Notes: a model not told the origin generated them from the sequence alone. Numbered from the stretch's first letter, positions 49,603-59,081 are shown. The stretch is 64,000 bases of DNA from Actinobacillus capsulatus DSM 19761 (GCF_000374285.1 NZ_KB893939.1:50367-114366), one strand, 5' to 3'. Made by a program: numbers and translations.

Positions 49603-49963
49603 CACTACCTCTTTATCTCAAATCGGTTAAGGCCAAAAGTAACGCTGAGTTACTCATATCACAAGTAACCTACCTATTTATTGTATAAATTACAAGTAGA
49701 AAATCGCAGAAATGCGAACTTCATCGAAAAATCACCTTATTTTGAAGAAAATAATAGTTTTTCTCAAAATACCATAAAGGATTCATAGGGTTAGTTATCT
49801 TAAATTTTTATAAAATACACCGAATAAAACTTATTTATGCGCACTTTTAAGCCCTTTGTCTTTTCAAGCTGTTGTTTTATACTAAGCAATCTATTATTTA
49901 TGATGAATTTATCGGCAAAAAAATTGTCATAACAACCCCATAAAATCATAAATGGAACTCACG
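49603..49963. other. Divergent non-coding region between pepA and the periplasmic gene
   Basis: 361 AT-rich bases. The pepA-proximal part has GTTACTTGTGATATGAGTAAC on the leftward strand, an imperfect palindrome that could be a regulator site. Near the other end TTGTCATAAC and TATACT/TATTAT-like boxes are candidate promoter pieces. I see no gene and no uptake word. Confidence 0.5.
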
Positions 49964-50785
49964 ATGAAAAAATTAATGAATAAAACTTTTCTTACCGGTC
50001 TCGTATGCCTATTTGTCAATGCGCCAGTATTAGCAGACGACAATGCGTTATTTAATCGCTACGAGCAAGCAAAACTCCGTATTGCTTATGAAGGACAAGC
50101 GGGGGAATTATTACAACAATTAGCGCAACGCTTAAAAGTCGGCTTTATTACTTATGAGTTAGATACAACTCGTTTCGTATCGATTCCAAACAATGGTGAA
50201 GTAACGATTAAATCTCTTACTCAACAATTGGAATCACAATTACCGAACGCTGATATTCGTTTTGAAAAAATTGGCTCTCGTTTATTTTTAGTCGCATCGA
50301 ATAAAGGTGGTGAACCACTAGTTGCTCAAAAACAAAGCACTGAACAATTTATTGGTGAAGCGATTTTCTCTTCTGATGAAGAATCAGCACCAGTTACTGT
50401 TACTACTTCGGCTACAACGCAAACTAATAATACTTCGACACAGACCAGTGAAAGCGCACAGAAATTGCAAAGTATTATTGATATAGTGACGAATAAAGAG
50501 GCGATTGCAAAATCAAAAAATAAAACGCCTCAATATCAAGTTGCCAGTAAAGAAAAGTTAGGTTTACAAAATATCCGAGTTACGCCTTTAGGGACTTTCT
50601 TAGTGTTTGCTGATAACGTTAATGTAAAAGCTTTACGTGTCACTGGCAAATTTGAAGATATCGCACAACATGATAATTTAATTGCTATCGTGCATAAAGA
50701 ACGAGCGTCACCGGCAGAAATCGAAGTTACTGATAAGAATGGTAAGAAATTACTCTTAAAAAAATCAGTAGTAAAATATAAATGA
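49964..50785 (+). CDS. Periplasmic protein of unknown function (N0/DotD-like N-terminal domain)
   Basis: Start at ATG 49964 (MKKLMNKTFLTGLVCLFVNAPVLA, signal peptide cleaved before DDNALF); 273 residues. Residues 30-110 have the pattern AYEGQAGELLQQLAQRLKVGFITYEL ... IKSLTQQLESQLPNADIRF, reminiscent of secretin N0 or DotD domains that assemble on envelope channels. Then a Thr/Ser/Gln-rich linker (VTTSATTQTNNTSTQTSES) and a C-terminal beta-rich domain ending in LLLKKSVVKYK. No secretion genes are next to it. Function unknown; the domain match is by eye only. Confidence 0.6.
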   Translation: MKKLMNKTFLTGLVCLFVNAPVLADDNALFNRYEQAKLRIAYEGQAGELLQQLAQRLKVGFITYELDTTRFVSIPNNGEVTIKSLTQQLESQLPNADIRFEKIGSRLFLVASNKGGEPLVAQKQSTEQFIGEAIFSSDEESAPVTVTTSATTQTNNTSTQTSESAQKLQSIIDIVTNKEAIAKSKNKTPQYQVASKEKLGLQNIRVTPLGTFLVFADNVNVKALRVTGKFEDIAQHDNLIAIVHKERASPAEIEVTDKNGKKLLLKKSVVKYK

Positions 50786-50789
50786 CCTA

Positions 50790-50812
50790 AAGCCCCAAAC
50801 TTCGGGGCTTAT
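50790..50812 (+). terminator. Terminator after the periplasmic protein
   Basis: AAGCCCC-AAACTTC-GGGGCTT, six bases after the stop. Confidence 0.85.
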
Positions 50813-51043
50813 TAATTTACCGACAAAGAAAATCCTTTCGTGATTTTTTAATGCAAAAAAGGTATGATTAACGACTTTTATAAGCGGTCTATTTTCACTC
50901 ATTTTTTGCAAATATATCCCCTGTTCGGCAAACATTCGTCTGTGCACTTTTTTGTGCTAATGACAATGAGCGGAAACATATCATTTACCTTATTTCTAGT
51001 TAAACCGTATTAACGGTTAAATTATCTCAATGAGAGTACTATC

Positions 51044-52147
51044 GTGATTTTAAGTCGATATTTAACGAAAGAGATCTTCAAAAGCCAATTGGCGATCTTA
51101 TTTATTTTGTTATTAATGTTTTTTAGTCAGCAGCTGATTACCGTGCTGAATTCTGCCGTCAGCGGGAAAGTACCAACCGACTTAGTACTGAGTTTATTAG
51201 GGTTAGGAATGCCCGCCTTAGCTCAATTTATGTTACCGCTTTCACTATTTGTTGCGTTACTGCTGACCTTAGGACGCTTTTATACTGAAAGTGAAATTAC
51301 CGTCATGCGAGCGTGCGGTATCGGACAAAGTTTATTAACCCGAGTAGCGCTTTTTCTGTCTATTTTTACTACGGCTCTTGCAGTATATAACGTGTTTTGG
51401 CTCACGCCTTGGGCTATCAATAAGCAAAGTGAAATGTTAGCAGAGGCGAAATCAAATCCACGTTTTTCAGCATTGTCAGCAGGTCAATTTATGACCGCAG
51501 GTGGTTACGTTTTATTTATTGAAAATATTAATAACGAACAAAATAAATTAAACGATATTTATGTGTTCCAACCGGATCAACAGAAGAAAAATCGCCCTTC
51601 CGTAGTAGTTGCGGAATCAGGTCAGTTACAAGGTTTACCAAATGGAGATCAAATTCTTACCCTTGAAAACAGTACCCGCTATGAAGGTACGGCAAATACC
51701 GCAGATTTTAGAATTTCCCATTTTGACAATTACCAAGCTTATCTCGGCTACCAAGATGTGGATTCAAATGAAAAATTAGTACAACGAGCGGATTTCAACC
51801 AATTAATGACCGATCCGTCAAACGAAGCTAAAGCAGAATTGCAATGGCGCTTTGCGCTGATTTTTGCCGTACCGCTCATGGCATTATTAGCCGTACCAAT
51901 GAGTAGCGTAAACCCTCGTCAAGGTCGTTTTGCGAAAGTCATTCCGGCAGTATTGCTGTATCTGATCTATTTCTTGCTACAAAGCTCACTCAAATCTTCC
52001 GGTGCTTCGGGCAAATTAGATGCGACATTATTAATGCCGTTAGTATCAATTGCATTCTTTATACTTGCAATGGCGATGAACTTCTGGGATACAAAATGGA
52101 TGTCGGCAATTCGTTATTCTTTCAGTCGTAATAAGGCGGTGGCGTAA
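51044..52147 (+). CDS. lptF: LPS export permease LptF
   Basis: GTG start at 51044 (MILSRYLTKEIFKSQL); 367 residues. YjgP/YjgQ fold: three membrane helices, a large periplasmic beta-jellyroll (about residues 130-260) and three more helices (LIFAVPLMALLAVPMSSVNPRQGRF). With LptG and LptB it pulls lipooligosaccharide out of the inner membrane onto the Lpt bridge. The signature MSSVNPRQGRFAKV is intact. Confidence 0.93.
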   Translation: MILSRYLTKEIFKSQLAILFILLLMFFSQQLITVLNSAVSGKVPTDLVLSLLGLGMPALAQFMLPLSLFVALLLTLGRFYTESEITVMRACGIGQSLLTRVALFLSIFTTALAVYNVFWLTPWAINKQSEMLAEAKSNPRFSALSAGQFMTAGGYVLFIENINNEQNKLNDIYVFQPDQQKKNRPSVVVAESGQLQGLPNGDQILTLENSTRYEGTANTADFRISHFDNYQAYLGYQDVDSNEKLVQRADFNQLMTDPSNEAKAELQWRFALIFAVPLMALLAVPMSSVNPRQGRFAKVIPAVLLYLIYFLLQSSLKSSGASGKLDATLLMPLVSIAFFILAMAMNFWDTKWMSAIRYSFSRNKAVA

Positions 52148-53230
52148 ATGAATTTATTTGGTATGAATATTCTCGAGCGCTATATCGGCAAAACCATTAT
52201 TACGATGATTTTTGCCGTGCTATTCATGTCGAGCGGTTTGGTGTTTATCATCAAATTAGTCGAGGAATTTAAAGATGTCGGTAAAGGCTCTTATGATGCT
52301 TTAACCGCCACTTATTATTCGCTTTTAATGTTACCAAGTGACATTAAAGAATTTATCCCAGTAGTTGTCTTAATCGGTGGCTTATTAGGCTTGGGAAACC
52401 TTGCCAGCCGCAGTGAATTGGTGGTTATGCAATCTTCTGGATTTTCTCGTTTTAGAATCGGCTTGGCGGTAATGAAAACCGCAATTCCACTCATCGTTTT
52501 TACGATGCTAGTGAGCGAATGGGGCATTCCACAAACTGAACAGTACGCCCGAAATATGCGTTCCATCGCACAAAGCGGTGGTTCAATGCTATCGACTAAA
52601 GGCGGTTTTTGGGCAAAAGACGGTAATGATTTTATTTATATTCGCCATATTGAAAACGAGCGAAAATTAAATAATGTATCGATTTACCACTTTGAAAACA
52701 AATCGTTAAAATCGGTAACTCAAGCGGATAATGCCATTTTCAACGGTGAAAATTGGACGCTTCAGCGCGTACAAACCTCGTCGCTTGCCGACAACAGCAT
52801 TCAACAAGCGAAAGAAATTAATAAAGACTGGCAAACAACAATCACGCCAAGTAAATTAGGTATCGTGTCGCTCAAACCGGAATCACTGTCTATTTCAGGT
52901 TTATCCGATTATGTCGGTTTCTTGAAAGAAACCGGACAAGATTCCAAACGCTTCCAAATTGCATTTTGGCGTAAAGTGTATCAGCCAATTTCAATGGCAG
53001 TGATGATGTTACTTGCAATCTCGTTTGTTTTCGGCCCACTGCGTAGTAGTGCAATGGGAACCAAATTATTTATCGGTATTATCGCCGGCTTCGTGTTCTA
53101 TGTATCCAACATCGTGTTTGGCAATATGACTCTCGTCTTCTCATGGATACCGGTCGCTATCGGTGCATTAATCCCAAGTTTAATCTGTTTAAGTATCGTT
53201 TGGTGGCTACTGACTAAAAAACGTGATTAA
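52148..53230 (+). CDS. lptG: LPS export permease LptG
   Basis: 360 residues starting on the base after the lptF stop (TAAATG). MNILERYIGKTIITMIFAVLF, the coupling region LGNLASRSELVVMQSSGFS, a periplasmic domain and the C-terminal helices with FVFGPLRSSAMGTKLFIG identify LptG. Its own uptake-word terminator appears to be cut after the first half by the left end of the prophage. Confidence 0.93.
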   Translation: MNLFGMNILERYIGKTIITMIFAVLFMSSGLVFIIKLVEEFKDVGKGSYDALTATYYSLLMLPSDIKEFIPVVVLIGGLLGLGNLASRSELVVMQSSGFSRFRIGLAVMKTAIPLIVFTMLVSEWGIPQTEQYARNMRSIAQSGGSMLSTKGGFWAKDGNDFIYIRHIENERKLNNVSIYHFENKSLKSVTQADNAIFNGENWTLQRVQTSSLADNSIQQAKEINKDWQTTITPSKLGIVSLKPESLSISGLSDYVGFLKETGQDSKRFQIAFWRKVYQPISMAVMMLLAISFVFGPLRSSAMGTKLFIGIIAGFVFYVSNIVFGNMTLVFSWIPVAIGALIPSLICLSIVWWLLTKKRD

Positions 53231-53335
53231 TCCATAACACAAGCGGTTAAATTTCTGCAAAATTTTGTTTCTATATATGGATAAATGAACCGATAGCATA
53301 GAACAGAAAATTTTATCCACATTGATGTGATCCAT

Positions 53336-53370
53336 AGTGAGATAAATAATACAGTCTAAGTGAGATAAAT
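53336..53370. repeat. Probable transposase-binding repeats at prophage left end
   Basis: AGTGAGATAAAT occurs at 53336-53347 and 53359-53370, 23 bp apart, with a related TGGATAAATGAAC at 53278-53290. Repeated short sites near an end are what MuA-type transposases bind. Confidence 0.6.
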
Positions 53371-53466
53371 GGGACTTAACGAAACTTTAGCCCACTTGTT
53401 GGGACAGGAAAAATGAAAAGGTGTTACAAAATATGAAAAAGAAAGGCGGCAGATAAAATAATAAAG

Positions 53467-53502
53467 ACAGCTCCATTTTTAGAACAGCGGAGCTGTTTTT
53501 TT
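53467..53502 (+). terminator. Terminator next to mor
   Basis: ACAGCTCC and GGAGCTGT (8 bp stem, 14-base loop) followed by seven T on the plus strand, touching the mor stop. It would shield the early operon from host readthrough out of lptG. Confidence 0.75.
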
Positions 53503-53848
53503 AACCGAATAAATCGGGCTGCTGATGTTTAGCAACACGTTTACGAACCCGATTAATCACCTTACGAATACCTGATTCGGTCATATTATATTTTTTCACC
53601 AAGAAGAACCAATTATTACCCGTAAATTCATTGTAGATATCTAGGTCACGTTGAGCAATTTTATAATGAAAATCTTTCGGAAATGAAATCACCATACCGG
53701 CATAATGTTCAGCCAGAAAATCAGCAACGTTTACAGCAATCTGCTCGCAAATATCCGAATCTAAGTTATAATTTTTACACAGCGCACTCACTTGGTCTTC
53801 AATATCCCGTAAGAGCTCATGTCGTGCCAGTTCCATTTGTGTGCGCAT
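53501..53848 (-). CDS. mor: Mor-type middle/late transcription activator
   Basis: 115 residues. The Mor/C family pattern is visible: LLRDIEDQVSALCKNYNLDSDICEQIAVNVADFLAEHYAGMVISFPK with a C-terminal helix-turn-helix (LVKKYNMTESGIRKVINRVRKRV). In Mu, Mor switches on middle transcription needed for late genes. It is last in the leftward operon and overlaps the preceding stop by one base. Confidence 0.88.
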   Translation of the reverse strand: MRTQMELARHELLRDIEDQVSALCKNYNLDSDICEQIAVNVADFLAEHYAGMVISFPKDFHYKIAQRDLDIYNEFTGNNWFFLVKKYNMTESGIRKVINRVRKRVAKHQQPDLFG

Positions 53849-54318
53849 TATATGCCTCCCAATTCACGTTGCTGCCATTTCTTCAGTGTCTCTAAAACCC
53901 TTATAGCCTGGACGTTGTCAAGCTGGGTAACAAAAGGAATCGGCTGTCCGTCTTTATTCTTTGCAATCTTTGCAATGTAAGCATTTAATGAAGCTTCACT
54001 GCTATTTTTAATTATACCCTGATAATGCATTTCAAGCCATTTTGACCGAATTTTTTTAACGATATTACTGCTTTCAGAGGTAAAACTTTGCGGAGGCTTG
54101 TGGTTTGCATATTTAAAACGCCCGCTGGTAACTTGAAAACCTCGTTTTTTCATGGCTTCAAGCACTTTATTTAACTCAGCCAAATTCATCTGCGTACAGC
54201 TATCTTTGTCCACTATATTAATCAGGAAAATACGATATACTTCTTTATCCATTTGTAACTTGCTTTTGCCAATATGAATGAGCTGAATTAGCTGTTTTCT
54301 TCTTGCTTCCTGTTCCAT
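53848..54318 (-). CDS. Phage regulatory protein GemA / Mu gp16 family (DUF1018)
   Basis: 156 residues with the DUF1018 pattern RKQLIQLIHIGKSKLQMDKEVYRIFL ... LNKVLEAMKKRGFQ at the N-terminus. GemA of Mu alters host gene expression and DNA topology; other members are of unknown role. Overlaps mor by one base, so the two are coupled as in Mu-like phages. Confidence 0.85.
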   Translation of the reverse strand: MEQEARRKQLIQLIHIGKSKLQMDKEVYRIFLINIVDKDSCTQMNLAELNKVLEAMKKRGFQVTSGRFKYANHKPPQSFTSESSNIVKKIRSKWLEMHYQGIIKNSSEASLNAYIAKIAKNKDGQPIPFVTQLDNVQAIRVLETLKKWQQRELGGI

Positions 54319-54394
54319 TTTTGTCTTCTCCGTAATATGACTAAGCCTTCTCTGACGAGAAGGCTGGATAATATGTTGGGATTTTTAGGTATGA

Positions 54395-54952
54395 CTACAG
54401 ATTTAACACTTTACTATAATAGTTAAAAGCCTCTCTAAACTTTTCTTTGCTATTGATATAATCTCGTGCCGAAATCGGCAAAAGTGGCAGTTTATTCAAA
54501 AACTTCCAGTATTCCTCGTGCGTAGGCAAAGTATCAAAAAACACTTGCTTTTCAGCTTTTAAAGCTAATAAATCTGCAGTTTTCACTGCTGTTTCGGCTT
54601 CGGGGCTGATGTTGATTTTAAATTTGGTGCGAATAACCACCTCAAATGCATGCTCTATCGCTTTGTAGTCAGGTAATAGACTTTTTAACGGAGTGGTAAC
54701 GTCTCCCAAATAAGCTTCTTGCGCATCATGCATTAACACCGCAAATACTGCCTCGTCCTCCATTTTCATAAAAGTTTTGGCAATCGTCGCCGCGAAAACA
54801 CTGTGGTCTAATACTGAATAGTGCACATCTAATTTCCCACCGAAGCGTGGAATCATGGATAAATGGTGAATAATATCGTCAATGTGAATATCGCTGTTTT
54901 GCGGATTGGCAAAATCTATTAAGCGATTACCGTGTGTAATAAATATGTTCAT
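54395..54952 (-). CDS. Phage HD-domain phosphohydrolase
   Basis: 185 residues with HD metal ligands H44? in VHYSVLDHSVFAA and the HD pair in VLMHDAQEAYLGDVTTPLK; the remaining Asp lies in TADLLALKAEK. Related to YfbR/YfdR-like nucleotidases, so it may trim the nucleotide pool during phage replication. Spacing of 2 bases to the upstream gene shows common transcription. Confidence 0.8.
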   Translation of the reverse strand: MNIFITHGNRLIDFANPQNSDIHIDDIIHHLSMIPRFGGKLDVHYSVLDHSVFAATIAKTFMKMEDEAVFAVLMHDAQEAYLGDVTTPLKSLLPDYKAIEHAFEVVIRTKFKINISPEAETAVKTADLLALKAEKQVFFDTLPTHEEYWKFLNKLPLLPISARDYINSKEKFREAFNYYSKVLNL

Positions 54953-54954
54953 TT

Positions 54955-55251
54955 TTATTCCTTATCACGTTCAACACTTACAATATATCCAAGCCATAGC
55001 AACTCACTTATTGCGTCGTAAAACATCTTGCTAATCCCAAACATGGATGTAGGAGATTTGATGTAGCCCTTATCTTGCCAATCCATCAAAATTCGGCGTT
55101 CTTTGTTGTTAACTGATCTTGGGTCTATGTTCTTGTCATTTATTGCGCAATATTGTAAATATGGCATTAAACGTAGTTCATCTTGTGTGAGCTCGTATCC
55201 CAACAGCTCTTGGGATTTTTGTTTAATCTCTTCAGATAATATTCCTCTCAT
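54955..55251 (-). CDS. Phage hypothetical protein
   Basis: 98 residues, mostly predicted helical (MRGILSEEIKQKSQELLGYELTQ), no recognised domain. Two to three bases separate it from neighbours on both sides, within the early operon. Confidence 0.65.
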   Translation of the reverse strand: MRGILSEEIKQKSQELLGYELTQDELRLMPYLQYCAINDKNIDPRSVNNKERRILMDWQDKGYIKSPTSMFGISKMFYDAISELLWLGYIVSVERDKE

Positions 55252-55254
55252 ATT

Positions 55255-55815
55255 TTATTTCCCCTGTAACATTAAAAATTCACTCTGTTTGATTTCAGTT
55301 AAATATTCAGGAATTAACGGAAACTCATCACCACCATAACCTTCGGATTTAACCGGTATAGACGCAATAAAGTGATTACTTGTTATGCCGCATGCAGATA
55401 AATAGGCCATACGCTGCCCAAGTACCAAACAATTCAGTTTTAAATTTCTAAGCATAAAATCATTAAAGCTCGGGTATTTTTGCAATATCCCTCTGATTTC
55501 CTGAATCTTAGCATTAAATGCTTTACCAGCTTTAGTTCGCTTGTTCCCAGTAATGCAAACTTTGCCATTATTAAGCTTTTCAACTTTGTAAGTATTGTCC
55601 GTTTTGAGTTTCTCAAATTCCGAGTTGTCCGCATTACACATAATGCCAAAAATACGGTTTTCATCACCATGCCAATATTCATAAAACGGGATGGTATCAA
55701 AGATGGCGTTTAATTCTTCATTCCGCTTTTTACGCTTATGACGCCATTGTGCATATAATGATTTAATTGGTTCAACGTCAATCAAACATTTAAAATAACG
55801 AAATTCTGGTCTCAT
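55255..55815 (-). CDS. Phage hypothetical protein
   Basis: 186 residues; soluble, basic N-terminal part (AQWRHKRKKRNEELN). No family recognised. GAGGAAAT upstream of the ATG supports the start. Confidence 0.65.
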   Translation of the reverse strand: MRPEFRYFKCLIDVEPIKSLYAQWRHKRKKRNEELNAIFDTIPFYEYWHGDENRIFGIMCNADNSEFEKLKTDNTYKVEKLNNGKVCITGNKRTKAGKAFNAKIQEIRGILQKYPSFNDFMLRNLKLNCLVLGQRMAYLSACGITSNHFIASIPVKSEGYGGDEFPLIPEYLTEIKQSEFLMLQGK

Positions 55816-55860
55816 ATTTCCTCCTAAATTTCTTCAACTTCAAAAATGTCAGAACTAACC

Positions 55861-56202
55861 TCATCTGCGAAAAAAATCTACTAATTTGATTCCGACATAT
55901 TGACCATAAGCGAATCCTTCCTCTTCATTCCACAGATACTTATCCATGCTTTCAGCATCAGATAATCTCCAGCTATTTTGACTTGCGTGATATAACGAGC
56001 TTGCTGCGATTGGTAGTATAAATTCAAGATGTTCTTTAATTGAGCTGTTTATATTAGGACTCCCGGACCAGAACGTTGACATTTCGATGATTTTGTCTTT
56101 CACATTCGGAAAATCGAAATCAATTTCAAATACTGCGGAAATCTGAATACTTTCAAAAATACCGTTGCTTACTTTAAATTCTTTCTTGCCTGTAAATTCC
56201 AT
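55861..56202 (-). CDS. Phage hypothetical protein
   Basis: 113 residues, acidic, no recognised motif (EFKVSNGIFESIQISAVFEIDFDFPN). GGAG lies 6-8 bases before the ATG. Position within the early operon only. Confidence 0.65.
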   Translation of the reverse strand: MEFTGKKEFKVSNGIFESIQISAVFEIDFDFPNVKDKIIEMSTFWSGSPNINSSIKEHLEFILPIAASSLYHASQNSWRLSDAESMDKYLWNEEEGFAYGQYVGIKLVDFFRR

Positions 56203-56211
56203 ACTTACTCC

Positions 56212-56757
56212 TTAATTCTCAATCAATTCAACATCTTCAAATTTTAAAACATAGCCTCCTTGTCTTTCCGATTTACCTTGACTCTCCATCTTTTTGTTAT
56301 ATTCCATCTGTTTTTCAGTTAATACACAGTATCTGGCTGGATCGTATTCATAAACTCGATTGATAATACCGATAGCCTCGTCATAATGCGCGGGCAGGTG
56401 CACATTTGCCCCTATCGGGAAAGGTGGTTTGATGTCATTATCCTTAACCCATTGCAGCTCTTTTTCTTTTAGTCTATCTCTAACAAAAAAGCTAAAATGC
56501 TGAATTTTATCCCAGTCGTCAGAAGTAAACTCCCAATCATAATCCCTGATTAAAATGTTCATTAAAACTTGTGGGCCATCATATAAATAGAACTCCTCAA
56601 TTAATGCTTCATAGATACCATCTTGAAATTCTTCTGCAACTAAAGCATCTTCATGATAAGAATCCGGATAATATTGTTTAATAAAATCATGTACGGTTTG
56701 CTCGGCAAAACCTTCATCTTGATAAGTGGGTCTTGGTGGGTTAAATGTCACTTTCAT
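56212..56757 (-). CDS. Phage hypothetical protein
   Basis: 181 acidic residues (DEGFAEQTVHDFIKQYYPDSYHEDALVAEE), no recognised domain; the C-terminal third resembles small beta-barrel folds in hydrophobic pattern only. Ribosome site GGAG precedes the ATG. Confidence 0.65.
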   Translation of the reverse strand: MKVTFNPPRPTYQDEGFAEQTVHDFIKQYYPDSYHEDALVAEEFQDGIYEALIEEFYLYDGPQVLMNILIRDYDWEFTSDDWDKIQHFSFFVRDRLKEKELQWVKDNDIKPPFPIGANVHLPAHYDEAIGIINRVYEYDPARYCVLTEKQMEYNKKMESQGKSERQGGYVLKFEDVELIEN

Positions 56758-56767
56758 TTTATTCTCC

Positions 56768-56938
56768 TTAATTCCCCGCTAATTTCATTCTTGCTACCGG
56801 TAAGATATTCTGTGCATTACCAACAAAGATACTTGCACCAACAAATCGCTCTTGATGTATATATTTCAGGGCTTGTTGCAGTTGGACAATCGCTTCGTTA
56901 AGCTGTAACTTAATCGTTTCTTTTTCGCCTTTGGTCAT
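56768..56938 (-). CDS. Small phage protein
   Basis: 56 residues from ATG 56938 (MTKGEKETIKLQLNEAIVQLQQALKY), starting next to the DUF3164 stop. The first two thirds look like an amphipathic helix or coiled coil. The longer frame from 57001 overlaps DUF3164 and is not preferred. Confidence 0.55.
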   Translation of the reverse strand: MTKGEKETIKLQLNEAIVQLQQALKYIHQERFVGASIFVGNAQNILPVARMKLAGN

Positions 56939-56939
56939 C

Positions 56940-57560
56940 TCATACCCCCGCAATATCAAGCGAAATTGGTTTATATTGGTCGGTATTGCCAACACGCTCA
57001 TATAACCTTACATATGCTTTAGAGTTGACTATTTGCACACTTTCGCTAATGGCTTTCATCGCATTTAACCAGCGCGGGTCAGTAATCTCCACGCGGCGTA
57101 AGCCAAGAATGCGTGAAGTGTTTAAGTTACCTTCTTTATCTACATTGAATGCACGCTCAATCAACGCTTTTAATTCAGGACGAGAGCCTTCAGACCACTC
57201 ATTTAAACATTCGTCAATTAGCACTTTGGCGGCTTGAATACGCTCGTCAAATTGCAGGTGGTCATTAATGGCACGCTGGATTTTATACTTACCATCGTAA
57301 GAAAATAGCGTCACATTGCCCTTAGCCCCGCCCAGTTTGGCATCGTATTTTTCCGCAGATAGCTCAATAAACGCCTGAATATCATTAAAAATACCGGTCT
57401 TAAATCTATCTAACTCGCCACGTAATGCTTTACCTTTCGCAATCCATTCTTGTACCAAAGCATCACGCTCTTTATCAATTTCTTTGACTAATTCATCGGC
57501 GGTCAGGCTGCCTTTTGCATCCTGCCAGTAGATTTTGCCGTCAATCGTTACTTTGCTCAT
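56940..57560 (-). CDS. DUF3164 family phage protein
   Basis: 206 residues: KVTIDGKIYWQDAKGSLTADELVKEIDKERD opening, the central LGGAKGNVTLFSYDGKYKIQRA block and C-terminal RVEITDPRWLNAMKAISESVQ are those of DUF3164, nearly always found beside MuB in Mu-like prophages. Molecular function unknown. Ends within 2 bases of the next start. Confidence 0.85.
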   Translation of the reverse strand: MSKVTIDGKIYWQDAKGSLTADELVKEIDKERDALVQEWIAKGKALRGELDRFKTGIFNDIQAFIELSAEKYDAKLGGAKGNVTLFSYDGKYKIQRAINDHLQFDERIQAAKVLIDECLNEWSEGSRPELKALIERAFNVDKEGNLNTSRILGLRRVEITDPRWLNAMKAISESVQIVNSKAYVRLYERVGNTDQYKPISLDIAGV

Positions 57561-57570
57561 TTGTTACTCC

Positions 57571-57906
57571 TTAATGTATGAATTGTGTTGGTTGATAACG
57601 CGGAAAAGAAAATATTACCCGGCAACCACATAACCGACGTTGTGCCGTAGATATCATCTGATTATTGGCATTATTGCTATGCATATAAATAATGGCTTTA
57701 TGGTTATCCAACCATTTTTGCGTAATTAGGTTATATTGCACTTCTAAGGTCGGCATAGCGCCGTTAAAACGAAGCCCGATAACGGTTAAGCCATATCTGG
57801 CGCATGCCATTACCGCCTTATGTGCCGAATCTAATTGTGCAAGCAGAGACATATTGGCTAAATTTAAAGCCACTTGGCGTTTTTGATTATTATTTTTCAT
57901 CATCAC
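57571..57906 (-). CDS. Phage hypothetical protein downstream of MuB
   Basis: 111 residues beginning MMMKNNNQKRQVALNL; overlaps the MuB stop by 4 bases. No recognised domain. The hydrophobic stretch AVMACARYGLTVIGLRF is short and not clearly a membrane helix. Confidence 0.6.
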   Translation of the reverse strand: MMMKNNNQKRQVALNLANMSLLAQLDSAHKAVMACARYGLTVIGLRFNGAMPTLEVQYNLITQKWLDNHKAIIYMHSNNANNQMISTAQRRLCGCRVIFSFPRYQPTQFIH

Positions 57907-59081
57907 ACTCCTTTAACCACATCTGCCGTCACTAACGGTGCGCCAAGTTCAGCGGCTAAGTTCATTGCGGCAGTCAGCAGATTACCGACCGCAAGCGGAT
58001 ATAACAGGCTGGTCTGGGTTTTATTACGGTTATTCATCATCACTAGACGAGTACGCACCGCTTCCAGCGCATCACGGTCAAAAATATCGCTAACCTTGCG
58101 GTTAACCGCTTTCAAGCGCCATTCCACATACGGTTCCAAGCAACTATCTAATGGGGCAAGCTCAACCACTTCACAACGTTGCACTACCTCACGCACCTCA
58201 AAATTACGTTCGGATAACTTTAATTTCAGTTCAGGCTGACCGACTAACACAATAGAAAGCAGTTTTTTAAAGCCGTCTTCAAGTTCAAAAAAGCGTTTTA
58301 AGTGTTTCAGCGTTGGTACTGGCAGGCTGTGCGCTTCTTCGATAATCAAAATGTGCTGATTGCCGGCCCGTGCGCTGTCCTTCAACACTCGATGCAACTG
58401 GCGAAAACGGGCTTCCGGCGAGCGTTTTACATTTTCTAGTGGAGCAATGGTATTAATAATTGCTTCGGCAATATGGGAAGCTTTCAGCGTTTTGCCCTTA
58501 AGGTCATTGTCTTCCATCGCGATAATGTAGGGTTCAATCGCTATAACCGGCAGGTTCTCGCTGTGAATACGGTCAATTAAATCACGGCGCAGTGTCGATT
58601 TACCGGCGCCGGATTCACCGACGACCGCAACAAAACCGCCGAATTTAGCCGTCTGAAACAGTGCTTCACGCACATAACGCACGTCCGGTGAACTGAAAAC
58701 TTCATCGGCAGACCGCACTTCATCAGTAAACGGATTAGAAAAAAGTGAAAAATGTTGTTTTGTGGCTGGAAATAAAGCCTGTTTTGCGAGTAACATAGTA
58801 TCGTCCTCTATTAATGTTGGTGGTTCTTCATTAGTGGTTGACACCTCCGTCACTGTTGGCGCAGTGGCGGAGACTTGTTTGAGCAGCTCGGAAAGTGCGG
58901 TCGAAATTCCCAGATTTTTCAGCACTTCCTCAAGCCGGAATTTAAATTGCTCCGTATCCGTTTTAATCAATAAGCCGTGATTAACCAGATTGGCAATCAC
59001 TGCAGGCGATACGGATAACCAGCCTGCCAGCTTGCGTTGAGAGATATTATTCTCTTCCAATACCTGTTTTAGCTTTAGCAT
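57903..59081 (-). CDS. MuB-like transposition ATPase
   Basis: 392 residues. An N-terminal helix-turn-helix (ISQRKLAGWLSVSPAVIANLV, residues 13-33) precedes an AAA+ ATPase with Walker A GESGAGKS at 155-162 and Walker B ILIIEE at 244-249. MuB binds target DNA in an ATP-dependent manner and presents it to the transposase. It follows the transposase by 26 bases. A Haemophilus-type uptake word (58893-58901) lies inside its linker region. Confidence 0.88.
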   Translation of the reverse strand: MLKLKQVLEENNISQRKLAGWLSVSPAVIANLVNHGLLIKTDTEQFKFRLEEVLKNLGISTALSELLKQVSATAPTVTEVSTTNEEPPTLIEDDTMLLAKQALFPATKQHFSLFSNPFTDEVRSADEVFSSPDVRYVREALFQTAKFGGFVAVVGESGAGKSTLRRDLIDRIHSENLPVIAIEPYIIAMEDNDLKGKTLKASHIAEAIINTIAPLENVKRSPEARFRQLHRVLKDSARAGNQHILIIEEAHSLPVPTLKHLKRFFELEDGFKKLLSIVLVGQPELKLKLSERNFEVREVVQRCEVVELAPLDSCLEPYVEWRLKAVNRKVSDIFDRDALEAVRTRLVMMNNRNKTQTSLLYPLAVGNLLTAAMNLAAELGAPLVTADVVKGV

